From Streptomyces ureilyticus (GTDB lineage: Bacteria; Actinomycetota; Actinomycetes; Streptomycetales; Streptomycetaceae), in contig NZ_JAAKZX010000002.1 of the NCBI RefSeq assembly GCF_011045025.1, positions 62,001 to 126,000 on the forward strand: a stretch of 64,000 nucleotides of DNA. The letters run 5' to 3'. Of this stretch, positions 39,338 through 47,930 are shown piece by piece; positions within the stretch are counted from its first letter, which is position 1, and the number at the start of each line of letters is the position of its first letter. The translations under genes were made by a program, and so were the position numbers. The notes beneath the pieces were generated by a model that was not told the origin of the DNA, ran no database searches, and saw only the letters and a program-made list of their open reading frames with translations.

Positions 39338-40269
39338 CGACCGTCGCCACTGTCCCTGAGGAGACGGACAGCCCGTACGCGCTCTCGCACTTGGACGCGC
39401 TGGAGTCGGAGGGTGTGCACATCTTCCGTGAGGTGGCGGGCGAGTTCGAGCGGCCGGTGATCCTGTTCTCCGGCGGCAAGGACTCCATCGTCATGCTGCA
39501 CCTGGCGCTCAAGGCGTTCGCCCCGGCGGCGATTCCGTTCTCGCTGCTGCACGTGGACACCGGGCACAACTTCCCGGAGGTCATCGAGTACCGGGACCGG
39601 GTGGTGGCCGAGCACGGGCTGCGGCTGCATGTGGCCTCCGTACAGGAGTACATCGACGCCGGGAAGCTGCGCGAGCGGCCGGACGGCACCCGCAACCCGC
39701 TGCAGACGGTGCCGCTGACGGAGAAGATCCAGTCCGAGCGGTTCGACGCGGTGTTCGGCGGCGGGCGCCGGGACGAGGAGAAGGCACGGGCCAAGGAGCG
39801 GGTGTTCTCGTTGCGCGACGAGTTCTCCCAGTGGGACCCGCGCCGGCAGCGGCCCGAGCTGTGGAACCTGTACAACGGCCGTCACGCGCCCGGCGAGCAC
39901 GTACGCGTCTTCCCGCTCAGCAACTGGACCGAGCTGGACGTCTGGCAGTACATCGCCCGCGAGAAGATCGAACTCCCGCAGATCTACTTCGCCCACGAGC
40001 GTGAGGTCTTCCAGCGCAGCGGCATGTGGCTGACCGCCGGTGACTGGGGCGGCCCGAAGGACGACGAGACCGTCGAGAAGCGCCTCGTCCGCTACCGCAC
40101 GGTGGGCGACATGTCCTGCACCGGTGCCGTCGACTCCGACGCCATCACGCTGGAGGCCGTGATCAGGGAGATCGCCGCCTCGCGCCTCACCGAACGAGGC
40201 GCGACGCGAGCCGACGACAAGCTCTCCGAGGCGGCCATGGAAGACCGCAAAAGAGAGGGGTACTTCTAA
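39334..40269 (+). CDS. cysD: Sulfate adenylyltransferase small subunit
   Basis: This encodes 311 residues. It has the ATP-pyrophosphatase P-loop F-S-G-G-K-D-S-I-V-M-L-H-L, H-V-D-T-G-H-N-F-P-E, F-G-G-G-R-R-D-E-E-K-A-R-A-K-E-R and P-L-S-N-W-T-E-L-D-V-W. CysD forms APS from ATP and sulfate, powered by the CysN GTPase. It is coupled to cysC by a 4-base overlap. A 172-bp gap to cysN follows, larger than usual for this pair; I see no hairpin or leader in that gap beyond the AAAGGGA ribosome site 7 bases before cysN. Confidence 0.94.
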   Translation: MTTVATVPEETDSPYALSHLDALESEGVHIFREVAGEFERPVILFSGGKDSIVMLHLALKAFAPAAIPFSLLHVDTGHNFPEVIEYRDRVVAEHGLRLHVASVQEYIDAGKLRERPDGTRNPLQTVPLTEKIQSERFDAVFGGGRRDEEKARAKERVFSLRDEFSQWDPRRQRPELWNLYNGRHAPGEHVRVFPLSNWTELDVWQYIAREKIELPQIYFAHEREVFQRSGMWLTAGDWGGPKDDETVEKRLVRYRTVGDMSCTGAVDSDAITLEAVIREIAASRLTERGATRADDKLSEAAMEDRKREGYF

Positions 40270-40441
40270 CGTTGGCCTCTCCCACCGTCCGAGGACCGCG
40301 GATTCCGGCAATCGCTCACCGGGCTTCCTGCTTCACCGCCGACAGCCCCCGGGACGAACCCAAGCCGAGGTCTTACATCGGCTCCACAGGCCGAAACCGC
40401 CGACCCGGCGGCCACCACGGAATGTAGCAAAGGGATTACGC

Positions 40442-41770
40442 ATGACGACAGTCGAGCAGGTCAGGGACACCACCCTGCTGCGGTTCGCGACCGCCGGGTC
40501 CGTCGACGACGGCAAGTCCACGCTCGTCGGACGGCTGCTGCACGACTCCAAGTCGGTCCTCACCGACCAGCTGGAGGCCGTCGCGCACGCCTCGCGCAGC
40601 CGCGGTCAGGACGCACCCGACCTGGCGCTGCTCACGGACGGACTGCGGGCCGAGCGCGAGCAGGGCATCACCATCGACGTGGCGTACCGCTACTTCGCCA
40701 CCGCCCGCCGCCGGTTCATCCTCGCCGACACCCCCGGCCATGTGCAGTACACCCGCAACATGGTGACGGGTGCCTCCACGGCCGAGCTGACGGTGATCCT
40801 GGTCGACGCCCGCAACGGCGTCGTCGAGCAGACCCGCCGGCACGCCGCGATCGCGGCGCTTCTCCGGGTGCCGCACGTGGTGCTGGCCGTCAACAAGATG
40901 GACCTCGTCGACTACCAGGAGACCGTGTTCGCCGCGATCGCCGAGGAGTTCACGGCGTACGCCTCCGAACTGGGCGTCCCCGAGATCACCGCGATCCCCA
41001 TCTCGGCGCTCGCCGGTGACAACGTGGTGGACCCGTCCGCGAACATGGACTGGTACGGCGGCCCGACCTTCCTGGAGCACCTGGAGACGGTCCCGGTCAC
41101 CCACGACCTGGCCACCTGCCACGCGCGCCTGCCCGTGCAGTACGTGATCCGGCCGCAGACCGCCGAGCACCCCGACTACCGGGGTTACGCGGGCCAGATC
41201 GCGGCCGGTGCCTTCCGCGTCGGCGAGGACGTCACCGTGCTGCCCTCGGGCCGTACGTCGAAGATCTCCGGGATCGATCTGCTGGGCCGGCCGGTGGACG
41301 TGGCCTGGACGACGCAGTCGGTGACGGTCCTGCTCGAGGACGACATCGACATCTCGCGCGGCGATCTGATCGTGCCCAGCAAGGACGCGCCCGCGACCAC
41401 GCAGGACATCGAGGCGACGGTGTGCCATGTCGCGGACGCGGCGCTGACCATCGGCCACCGTGTGCTGCTCAAGCACGGCACCCGCACCGTCAAGGCGATC
41501 GTCAAGGACATCCCCTCCCGGCTGACCCTCGACGACCTGTCCCTGCACCCGCACCCGGGGCACCTGGTCGCCAACGACATCGGCCGGGTGAAGATCCGTA
41601 CCGCCGAGCCGCTGCCGGTCGACGCGTACGCCGACTCCCGGCGCACCGGCTCGTTCATCCTGATCGACCCGGCGGACGGGACGACGCTGACCGCGGGCAT
41701 GGTCGGCGAGTCCTTCGCCTCTCCGGAGCCGGTGAAGGGCGACACGGACGACGACGGGTGGGACTTCTAG
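40442..41770 (+). CDS. cysN: Sulfate adenylyltransferase large subunit (GTPase)
   Basis: This encodes 442 residues. The translational GTPase core has G-S-V-D-D-G-K-S-T-L (G1), G-I-T-I-D-V (G2 region), A-D-T-P-G-H-V-Q-Y (G3) and A-V-N-K-M-D-L-V-D (G4), followed by two beta-barrel domains. It is the plain CysN type, without a fused CysC domain, which agrees with the separate cysC gene. GTP hydrolysis drives APS formation by CysD. The start is ATG with AAAGGGA upstream. Confidence 0.95.
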   Translation: MTTVEQVRDTTLLRFATAGSVDDGKSTLVGRLLHDSKSVLTDQLEAVAHASRSRGQDAPDLALLTDGLRAEREQGITIDVAYRYFATARRRFILADTPGHVQYTRNMVTGASTAELTVILVDARNGVVEQTRRHAAIAALLRVPHVVLAVNKMDLVDYQETVFAAIAEEFTAYASELGVPEITAIPISALAGDNVVDPSANMDWYGGPTFLEHLETVPVTHDLATCHARLPVQYVIRPQTAEHPDYRGYAGQIAAGAFRVGEDVTVLPSGRTSKISGIDLLGRPVDVAWTTQSVTVLLEDDIDISRGDLIVPSKDAPATTQDIEATVCHVADAALTIGHRVLLKHGTRTVKAIVKDIPSRLTLDDLSLHPHPGHLVANDIGRVKIRTAEPLPVDAYADSRRTGSFILIDPADGTTLTAGMVGESFASPEPVKGDTDDDGWDF

Positions 41771-41772
41771 CC

Positions 41773-41874
41773 ATGACCACCGACATCTTCTCGACCTTCG
41801 CGAAGGAGGGCGGCCGCGTCGGCAGCGGTGCCCTCGGCAGCGGGGAGGGCGGGGTGGCGCGATGTGCGCGATGA
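41773..41874 (+). CDS. Short open frame after cysN, uncertain
   Basis: This is a 33-codon frame starting two bases after the cysN stop, M-T-T-D-I-F-S-T-F-A-K-E-G-G-R-V-G. The first residues look like a normal protein N-terminus, but the rest is a Gly/Ser-rich run ending in V-A-R-C-A-R. It overlaps the leader-peptide frame by 13 bases in another frame. It may be a translated spacer between cysN and the ABC operon, or the stub of a lost gene. There is no ribosome site of note. Confidence 0.3.
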   Translation: MTTDIFSTFAKEGGRVGSGALGSGEGGVARCAR

Positions 41875-41933
41875 CGTACGCGCACTGCCTGCGTGCCAGA
41901 CGAAAACCCGCCGCCTTCCCGGCCACGACCTGA
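41862..41933 (+). CDS. Cysteine-containing leader peptide before the sulfonate ABC genes
   Basis: This is a 23-codon frame, M-C-A-M-T-Y-A-H-C-L-R-A-R-R-K-P and seven more residues, with GGGGTGG 5 bases before its ATG, ending 38 bases before the binding-protein GTG. Two Cys codons (TGC) lie within the first nine codons, followed by an Arg/Lys-rich tail. As with the sirA leader, a short basic Cys peptide just before sulfur genes suggests cysteine-responsive attenuation or translational coupling. It is unsupported by homology here. Confidence 0.55.
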   Translation: MCAMTYAHCLRARRKPAAFPATT

Positions 41934-41971
41934 GAGACGTGACCGCCGGGCCAACGAGAGGAACTCCTCCC

Positions 41972-43093
41972 GTGCCTGCCAGCACCCGAAGTACCTTGCG
42001 CCGCGGCCTCGCCGCCCTTGCCGCGCTTCCGCTCCTCGCGCTTGCCGCGACGGCCTGCGGCTACGGCTCTCAGGCGAAGGACGACACGGCGAACGTCGCC
42101 GCCAAGGGCGCGAAGATCGACGGCCTCGACACCGTCAAGATCGGTTACTTCGGAAATCTCACGCACGCCACCGCTCTCGTGGGCAACCAGAAAGGCTTCG
42201 TCCAGAAGGAACTGGGCGGTACGCAGGCCGAGTACGCGACCTTCAACGCGGGCCCCTCCGAGATCGAGGCCCTCAACTCGAAGTCCATCGACATCGGCTG
42301 GATCGGCCCCTCTCCGGCGATCAACGGCTACACCAAGTCGAACGGCAAAAACCTGCGCATCATCGGCGGTTCCGCCTCCGGCGGTGTGAAGCTCGTCGTC
42401 GACCCGGACAAGATCAAGACCCTGGACGACGTCAAGGGCAAGAAGATCGCCACGCCGCAGCTCGGCAACACCCAGGACGTCGCGTTCCTCAACTGGATCG
42501 CGGAGAAGGGCTGGACGGTCGACGCGGAGAGCGGCAAGGGCGATGTCTCCGTCGTCCGCACGGACAACAAGATCACCCCGGACGCCTACAAGTCGGGCTC
42601 GATCGACGGCGCCTGGGTGCCGGAGCCGACCGCGTCCAAGCTGGTTGCCGAGGGCGGCAAGGTACTGCTCGACGAGTCGACGCTGTGGCCCGAGAGGAAG
42701 TTCGTGATCACGAACATCATCGTGTCGCAGAGCTTCCTCGAGGAGCACCCGAAGGTCGTCGAGGCCGTGCTGCGCGGCTCGGTGAAGACGAACGCGTGGA
42801 TCAGCGCCAACCCGGACCAGGCGAAGGCCGCGGCGAACGCGCAGTTGAAGGCCGACACCGGCAAGCCGCTTCCGGCGGAAGTGCTCGATCCGGCCTGGAA
42901 GTCCATCCAGATGACCGACGACCCGCTGGCCTCGACCCTCAGCACCGAGGCTGAGCACGCGGTGAAGGCGGGCCTGCTGAAGAAGCCCGATCTGAGCGGC
43001 ATCTACGACCTCAGGCTCCTGAACAAGGTCCTCGCAGCCGAGGGCAAGAGCACCGTCGACGACGCCGGTCTCGGCGTCGAGCAAGCCAAGTGA
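41972..43093 (+). CDS. Sulfonate/taurine-type ABC substrate-binding lipoprotein
   Basis: This encodes 373 residues from a GTG with GAGAGGA 9 bases upstream. The lipobox A-A-T-A-C places the lipid on Cys29. The mature protein is an SsuA/TauA-type (NMT1-like) binding protein: T-V-K-I-G-Y-F-G-N-L-T-H-A, F-N-A-G-P-S-E-I-E-A-L-N-S-K-S-I-D-I-G-W-I-G-P-S-P-A-I-N and I-A-T-P-Q-L-G-N-T-Q-D-V-A-F-L-N-W. It captures organosulfonates or taurine outside the cell. It leads directly into the ATPase gene (GTGA overlap if the longer ATPase start is used). Clustered with the assimilation genes, so a sulfur-starvation role is likely. Confidence 0.92.
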   Translation: MPASTRSTLRRGLAALAALPLLALAATACGYGSQAKDDTANVAAKGAKIDGLDTVKIGYFGNLTHATALVGNQKGFVQKELGGTQAEYATFNAGPSEIEALNSKSIDIGWIGPSPAINGYTKSNGKNLRIIGGSASGGVKLVVDPDKIKTLDDVKGKKIATPQLGNTQDVAFLNWIAEKGWTVDAESGKGDVSVVRTDNKITPDAYKSGSIDGAWVPEPTASKLVAEGGKVLLDESTLWPERKFVITNIIVSQSFLEEHPKVVEAVLRGSVKTNAWISANPDQAKAAANAQLKADTGKPLPAEVLDPAWKSIQMTDDPLASTLSTEAEHAVKAGLLKKPDLSGIYDLRLLNKVLAAEGKSTVDDAGLGVEQAK

Positions 43094-43152
43094 GCACGCC
43101 GGCCGAGCAAGTCCACAAGCCGACACTGATGAGTTCCCAGGAGGTGACGACC

Positions 43153-43941
43153 ATGGCAACCGCCCTCGCCAAGGCCGCCGACGCCACGACGTCGGTGGAG
43201 TACGCCGCGCGGATCGAGCACGTCTCGAAGTCCTTCGCCGGACCCGCCGGACAGCAGCTCGTCCTCGACGACATCACGCTCGATGTCGCGCCGGGCGAGT
43301 TCGTCACCCTGCTGGGGGCCTCCGGCTGCGGCAAGTCGACGCTGCTGAACCTGGTCGCGGGTCTCGACGCCCCCACCGCGGGCAGCATCACGACGGACGG
43401 CCGACCGGCCCTGATGTTCCAGGAGCACGCGCTCTTTCCGTGGCTGACCGCGGGCAAGAACATCGAACTCGCCCTGAAGCTCAGGGGAGTTCCGAAGTCC
43501 GAGCGCCGCGACAAGGCGGACGAGCTGCTGGAACTCGTCCGGCTGAAGGGCGCGTACGGGAAGCGGGTGCACGAGCTGTCCGGCGGTATGCGGCAGCGGG
43601 TCGCGCTGGCCCGCGCGCTCGCCCAGGACAGCAAGCTGCTGCTGATGGACGAGCCGTTCGCGGCCCTCGACGCCATCACACGGGACGTGCTGCACGACGA
43701 GCTGACCCGTATCTGGCGCGAGACGAAACTGTCCGTCCTGTTCGTGACGCACAACGTGCGAGAGGCGGCACGGCTCGCGCAGCGCGTCGTACTCCTCTCC
43801 TCGCGTCCCGGGCGGATCGCGCGCGAGTGGACGGTGGACCTTCCGCAGCCGCGCCGTATCGAGGACACCGCCGTCGCCGAGCTGTCCGTCGAGATCACCG
43901 AACAACTGCGTGGGGAGATCCGCCGCCATGGCCAGCACTGA
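43153..43941 (+). CDS. Sulfonate-type ABC transporter ATPase
   Basis: The call is 262 residues from ATG at 43153, which has AGGAGGTGA 7 bases upstream; a GTG at 43090 overlaps the previous stop but is weaker. Walker A is G55-A-S-G-C-G-K-S-T63, signature E-L-S-G-G-M-R-Q-R-V-A-L-A-R-A-L, Walker B L-L-L-M-D-E-P-F-A-A-L-D. The Q-loop and the T-H-N-V-R-E-A switch His are present. It powers the SsuC-like permease encoded next, with which it overlaps by 14 bases. Confidence 0.93.
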   Translation: MATALAKAADATTSVEYAARIEHVSKSFAGPAGQQLVLDDITLDVAPGEFVTLLGASGCGKSTLLNLVAGLDAPTAGSITTDGRPALMFQEHALFPWLTAGKNIELALKLRGVPKSERRDKADELLELVRLKGAYGKRVHELSGGMRQRVALARALAQDSKLLLMDEPFAALDAITRDVLHDELTRIWRETKLSVLFVTHNVREAARLAQRVVLLSSRPGRIAREWTVDLPQPRRIEDTAVAELSVEITEQLRGEIRRHGQH

Positions 43942-44839
43942 GACCAAGGCCGACGGGAACGCCAAGGACAGCGGGCACGCCAATGATCTCGCCGGTCTCG
44001 AGGCGGGCCTCGACGCGCTGGAGACGGTCCAGACGAGCCGGACCCCGTTCCGCCAGACCCTCGTCCAGAAGATCCTCCCGCCGATCGTCGCCGTCGCACT
44101 GGTCCTGGTGGTCTGGCAGGCGCTGATCACCTTCAAGGTCGTCGACGACCCGGCCAAGCTGCCCTCGCCGTCCGACGTGTGGGGCGAAGTCCGCGAGGCG
44201 TGGCTGCAGGGCACGCTGCTCGACTTCATCTGGACCAGCGTCTCGCGCGGTCTGTTCGGCTTCGTGATGGCGCTCGCGATCGGCACCCCGCTGGGACTGC
44301 TGGTCGCCCGGGTGAGGTTCGTACGGGCGGCGATCGGCCCCATCCTGTCCGGCCTGCAGTCACTACCGTCGGTGGCCTGGGTGCCGCCCGCCGTGATCTG
44401 GCTGGGCCTGAAGCCCGAGATGATGTACGCGGTGATCCTGCTCGGCGCCGTCCCGTCGATCGCCAACGGTCTCGTCTCCGGCGTCGACCAGGTGCCGCCG
44501 CTGTTCCTGCGGGCGGGCCGCACCCTCGGCGCGACGGGCCTGCGCGGGACCTGGCACATCGTGATGCCGGCGGCGCTGCCCGGCTATGTGGCGGGTCTCA
44601 AGCAGGGCTGGGCGTTCTCCTGGCGCTCGCTGATGGCCGCGGAGATCATCGCGTCCTCGCCCGAACTCGGAGTGGGCCTCGGCCAGTTGCTGGAGAACGG
44701 CCGCAACACCAGTTCCATGTCGATGGTGTTCCTCGCCATCTTCCTCATCCTGATCGTCGGCATCGCCATCGACCTGCTGATCTTCAGTCCGCTGGAGCGG
44801 TGGGTCCTGCGCAGCCGCGGTCTCCTCGTGAGGAGCTGA
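43928..44839 (+). CDS. Sulfonate-type ABC permease
   Basis: This encodes 303 residues from the ATG at 43928. The N-terminal ~40 residues are hydrophilic; then about six membrane spans follow with the BPD_transp_1 EAA-like loop R-A-G-R-T-L-G-A-T-G-L-R-G-T-W-H-I-V-M-P-A-A-L-P. The motif S-V-A-W-V-P-P-A-V-I-W-L-G is typical of SsuC/TauC. It forms the channel for the binding protein and ATPase encoded immediately upstream. Confidence 0.92.
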   Translation: MASTETKADGNAKDSGHANDLAGLEAGLDALETVQTSRTPFRQTLVQKILPPIVAVALVLVVWQALITFKVVDDPAKLPSPSDVWGEVREAWLQGTLLDFIWTSVSRGLFGFVMALAIGTPLGLLVARVRFVRAAIGPILSGLQSLPSVAWVPPAVIWLGLKPEMMYAVILLGAVPSIANGLVSGVDQVPPLFLRAGRTLGATGLRGTWHIVMPAALPGYVAGLKQGWAFSWRSLMAAEIIASSPELGVGLGQLLENGRNTSSMSMVFLAIFLILIVGIAIDLLIFSPLERWVLRSRGLLVRS

Positions 44840-44845
44840 ACTCCC

Positions 44846-45583
44846 ATGCGCAACCCGGTCCTCCTCGTCATCGCCCACGGCAGCCGCGACCCGCGGCATG
44901 CCGCGACCGTGCACGCCCTGGTACGCCGGGTGCGGGCCATGCGGCCGGAGCTGCGCGTGGAGACCGGGTTCCTGGACTTCAACGTCCCGTCCGTGGGAGG
45001 GGTGCTGGAGTCGCTGGCGGCACGGGGAGTACGCGATGTCGTGGCCCTTCCGCTCCTCCTGACCAGGGCCTTCCATGCGAAGGCCGACATCCCGGCGGTG
45101 CTGCGGGAGGCACCGCCGCGGCTGCGGATCCGGCAGGCCGAGGTCCTCGGCCCGTCGCCGCTGCTGACCGCCGCGCTCGAACGGCGGTTGTACGAGGCTG
45201 GGCTGAGCCCGGCCGCCAAGTCCTCGACCGGGGTCGTGCTGGCCTCGGCGGGGTCCACGGACCCGGAGGCGATCGCAGTGATCGCAGAAATCGCGCGGGA
45301 GTGGCGGCACACCGGTTGGTGCGCCGTGCGGCCTGCGTTCGCCTCCGCGTCACTGCCTCGCACGGAGGATGCCGTCCGAGAGCTCCGCGCCCTTGGCTGC
45401 ACGCGGGTCGCAGTCGCCCCATATGTCCTTGCGCCCGGATTCCTGCCGGACCGAATCGCGCGGGGTGCTGCGGAAGCGGATGTACTGGCGGATGTGCTGG
45501 GATCGGCGCAAGAAGTGGCACAAATTCTACTGGCTCGATATTACGCAGCAAACTCACTGCGCCTTGCAACGCGCACGGCCTGA
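44846..45583 (+). CDS. Sirohydrochlorin chelatase (CbiX/SirB type)
   Basis: This 245-residue protein has two CbiX domains. Each starts with a beta-strand and His: L-L-V-I-A-H-G-S-R-D-P in the first and G-V-V-L-A-S-A-G-S-T-D-P in the second, where the His is replaced by Ala; only the first half keeps the metal-binding His. It inserts Fe2+ (or Co2+) into sirohydrochlorin, giving siroheme for SirA encoded 9 kb upstream in the same direction. It starts 6 bp after the permease stop, so it is the last gene of the sulfur operon. Confidence 0.9.
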   Translation: MRNPVLLVIAHGSRDPRHAATVHALVRRVRAMRPELRVETGFLDFNVPSVGGVLESLAARGVRDVVALPLLLTRAFHAKADIPAVLREAPPRLRIRQAEVLGPSPLLTAALERRLYEAGLSPAAKSSTGVVLASAGSTDPEAIAVIAEIAREWRHTGWCAVRPAFASASLPRTEDAVRELRALGCTRVAVAPYVLAPGFLPDRIARGAAEADVLADVLGSAQEVAQILLARYYAANSLRLATRTA

Positions 45584-45843
45584 CGCAGCCGGTTCATAGC
45601 CCGCCAATTCCAGAAGAATCACCTCAGGCCATTTCATCCCTTCTGTTCGCATTTCTTTTGCGTCCGTATGCCACCGCACGAATGATCACCTCAACCTCGA
45701 TCCACCGCGTGAATTCTGATCACGGGCGTCGGGCGGGTTCTGGGTGTTTCTTCGGGATGCGAGCAGCGGCTATTGCTGGATGGCTGTCCGGTGCGGGGTC
45801 TCCAAGGTCTTTCGGGTTGTGGACGGGCAGGTTGGTCGCGTGG
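45584..45843. other. Gene-free stretch after the sulfur operon
   Basis: I see no convincing gene here. The sequence is lower in GC than the operon, with ATTTC/TTCAT-rich patches near 45630-45660. On the minus strand a frame stays open from the transposase remnant down to 45691 but has no recognisable motif. It may be the decayed rest of the mobile element. Confidence 0.5.
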
Positions 45844-46076
45844 GTCGATGCTGTCTGCCCCGGCGATCATGCCGCCCACGATCGACAGGGCCTTCGTGTC
45901 GGCGGCCCCGTACCGGCGCCGTTCCTCGCGCCGGTGAGCTTCACCTTCTGGGCCACCAACTAGGGCAGGCCGCACCGCTCGGCCAGCCGGATCGTCGGGG
46001 CCATCCCGGCACGGGCGATCAGATCCGGGGCGGCGAACGCGGCGAACAGCGTCGCCGGGCTGCGGGAGACTTTCAC
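45844..46076 (-). pseudogene. IS1380-like transposase remnant
   Basis: On the minus strand, from a GTG at 46076, the frame reads K-V-S-R-S-P-A-T-L-F-A-A-F-A-A-P-D-L-I-A-R-A-G and then I-R-L-A-E-R-C-G-L-P, hits an in-frame TAG, resumes L-V-A-Q-K-V-K-L-T-G-A-R-N-G-A-G, and after a frameshift continues A-A-D-T-K-A-L-S-I-V-G-G-M-I-A-G-A-D-S-I-D. This is the N-terminus of IS1380-family transposases of Streptomyces. One stop and one frameshift make it dead, and the catalytic DDE region is gone. No terminal inverted repeats were found. Confidence 0.75.
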
Positions 46077-46273
46077 TTACGAGGTGCCTTGCTTCGTGGG
46101 ACTGATGAGGACGTAGGAACTCCCATCATCCCAGGTCAGCAGGAACCTCTTCTCATTCCGCCGTCCACAGCCCACTATCGCGCAGTGGATCAAGGCTCAA
46201 ATGATCCTCAACTTCCTTGATCCAGCAGCAGTAATCGTCCCATGATGGTGCCACCACAAGGAAAGGAAAGGCC

Positions 46274-46753
46274 TTGATACACCACACGGGGCGGCGAACG
46301 GCATGGACAACACCAGTCATCGCCGGAATTCTGTTCGCCGGGCTGGCAGTACCGGAAGCGTCCGCCGCAACCGAACGCACTAAGCAAACGACGTGTTCGG
46401 CAGCCATCACGTCTACGTCTGACGCCAAGATTAAGGTCAAGACGTTCTACATGGCAAAAACCCGTACGACCTGGCAGCACACCAAGCGGCAATACTGGCC
46501 GACCAGCAACGGAATAAGGAAGACCCGGAGGGACTTCAACATCGTCAGCTACCTACTGGACGGCCAGCGACGTAAGGGAGTCGACGAGGCCAAGAAGGGA
46601 AGCCACGCTTGGGGTGACTTCGGCTGGGGTTTCACATATCTCAAGAGTGAGCGCCCGGTGACCAAGCGGGGGAATACTCGCCTCGCCGCGCATGGCTGGT
46701 ATTCACTGGACGGATTGCCAACCGAGTGCAATTCCAAGTCGTTCGCGTTCTAG
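46274..46753 (+). CDS. Secreted protein of unknown function (low-GC)
   Basis: The call is 159 residues from TTG at 46274; an AAGGAAAGGAAAGG ribosome site lies just upstream, and no in-frame ATG fits. Residues 10-34 form a signal peptide (A-W-T-T-P-V-I-A-G-I-L-F-A-G-L-A-V, cleavage near A-S-A-A). The mature part is basic, with T-S-D-A-K-I-K-V-K-T-F-Y-M, two Cys, and W-G-D-F-G-W-G-F-T-Y-L. No family is recognised. Codon usage is clearly less GC-biased than elsewhere, and it sits between a transposase remnant and another low-GC gene, so it was probably acquired. Confidence 0.6.
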   Translation: MIHHTGRRTAWTTPVIAGILFAGLAVPEASAATERTKQTTCSAAITSTSDAKIKVKTFYMAKTRTTWQHTKRQYWPTSNGIRKTRRDFNIVSYLLDGQRRKGVDEAKKGSHAWGDFGWGFTYLKSERPVTKRGNTRLAAHGWYSLDGLPTECNSKSFAF

Positions 46754-46841
46754 TCACACCCTGACGTGAGTGGGTACATCGTAGCCTGGCGTACCCACTC
46801 ACACCCAACGGCCACATACGTCACGACCACCAGGAAACCCA

Positions 46842-47930
46842 ATGAGGACTCGCCCTGCCCTTGCCGTCATCGCGGCGGTAGTCAGCGTGACTGTACTGAC
46901 GTCAGGCTGTTCATCATCTGCGTCACACGCCGACAAGAGCGAGACCTCAAAAGAATCCCTGGTACTCGTCGACGGAGACAGTAACGGATATATCACATAC
47001 GACACACAACGGGAAGTCCTGACCGGATATACCCGAGGCGGCACGGAGCAATGGAAAGAGCGTCAGCACTTTCCATCTGACGTACATTGCGCAACCTCAT
47101 GCCCCAATGCTGTAATTTCTGCCTCCACTGACATGAATCCAGGCCTCTCAAAATCAAAGGCCATCTGGAAAATCCATGGAGACACCACTGAACATTCATT
47201 CTCGACTAAAAATCTCACCGTTCACTGGAGTTCGGATCAAACCAACTGGATAGCTACATCGGAATCTTCTATGATCTGGTCACTAGACAACAGGATTCAC
47301 ACTAGGAAATTTAAGGGAGGAATAGCCGACTCTTTGGGGAGAATTTCCATCGATAGGAAGACGCTAGTTGTGTCCATCCAGCCAGGTTCCTCAAACAGGT
47401 GGAGCGCGTTTCGCTTCCCTCTAGAAGGAGCGCACCGTCTAACATCATCCACAATATCTACCAAACTTCCCGGCGGAATCGGCTGCTTTTCACCGGAGCA
47501 CGGTACAGCATTCACGACGGGCGACAAGGCCGCTGAAGTTTCATTGATCACAGGCGGGAAGGTGCGCAATTCGGAAAAATTCACCAGCGACTGTGTGAGT
47601 TCCGACGAAGCGACCATTTTTGGTGCGTTCTCAGCGGACGCCGAGAGTTCCACTCAAGAAATCTCCATCTCCTCGACCAATCATTCGAAGTCCTCCATTC
47701 CGATCCACGCAAGAAACGGCGGGGATATAGGAATATTTCGTCAGTGTGGCGCCTTCATATCCGACCAAAGAGTGACAACCGTTTCAACCCTCGGCACAAA
47801 GCAGGAAACAAAAATCGAGGCACACAGCATGCTGGTAACCCACAAGGGTTATATCTATTCAGTCAGCCCCTCGGGCACCGTGACACAGCACCGCATAGTC
47901 GTTGACGGGCGGTCGTGCAAAATAAGGTGA
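46842..47930 (+). CDS. Low-GC lipoprotein of unknown function
   Basis: This encodes 362 residues. The lipobox L-T-S-G-C places the lipid on Cys23, after a V-I-A-A-V-V-S-V-T-V-L hydrophobic core. The rest is Ser/Thr-rich with strand-like repeats (S-L-V-L-V-D-G-D-S-N-G-Y-I-T-Y-D; K-A-I-W-K-I-H-G-D; L-V-T-H-K-G-Y-I-Y-S-V-S-P-S-G), hinting at a beta-propeller. There are several Cys. GC is strikingly low for this genome: 26 of 60 bases in 47221-47280 are G or C. It is probably horizontally acquired. No homologue is recognised. Confidence 0.65.
   Translation: MRTRPALAVIAAVVSVTVLTSGCSSSASHADKSETSKESLVLVDGDSNGYITYDTQREVLTGYTRGGTEQWKERQHFPSDVHCATSCPNAVISASTDMNPGLSKSKAIWKIHGDTTEHSFSTKNLTVHWSSDQTNWIATSESSMIWSLDNRIHTRKFKGGIADSLGRISIDRKTLVVSIQPGSSNRWSAFRFPLEGAHRLTSSTISTKLPGGIGCFSPEHGTAFTTGDKAAEVSLITGGKVRNSEKFTSDCVSSDEATIFGAFSADAESSTQEISISSTNHSKSSIPIHARNGGDIGIFRQCGAFISDQRVTTVSTLGTKQETKIEAHSMLVTHKGYIYSVSPSGTVTQHRIVVDGRSCKIR

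Noticed and set aside
41773..41874. Short frame after cysN considered as a second leader peptide
   Set aside because: It has no ribosome site and a low-complexity Gly/Ser tail. The overlapping 23-codon frame with GGGGTGG upstream is the better leader; the frame is retained only as uncertain.
40436..43159. 907-codon open frame on the minus strand across cysN and the ABC binding protein gene
   Set aside because: It is antisense to two clearly recognisable genes, its translation is Arg/Gly/Asp/Val-rich without motifs, and it only reflects third-codon GC bias.
45583..46273. Search for inverted terminal repeats and target duplications of a complete insertion sequence
   Set aside because: None could be found around the transposase remnant; the element is decayed and its ends cannot be set.
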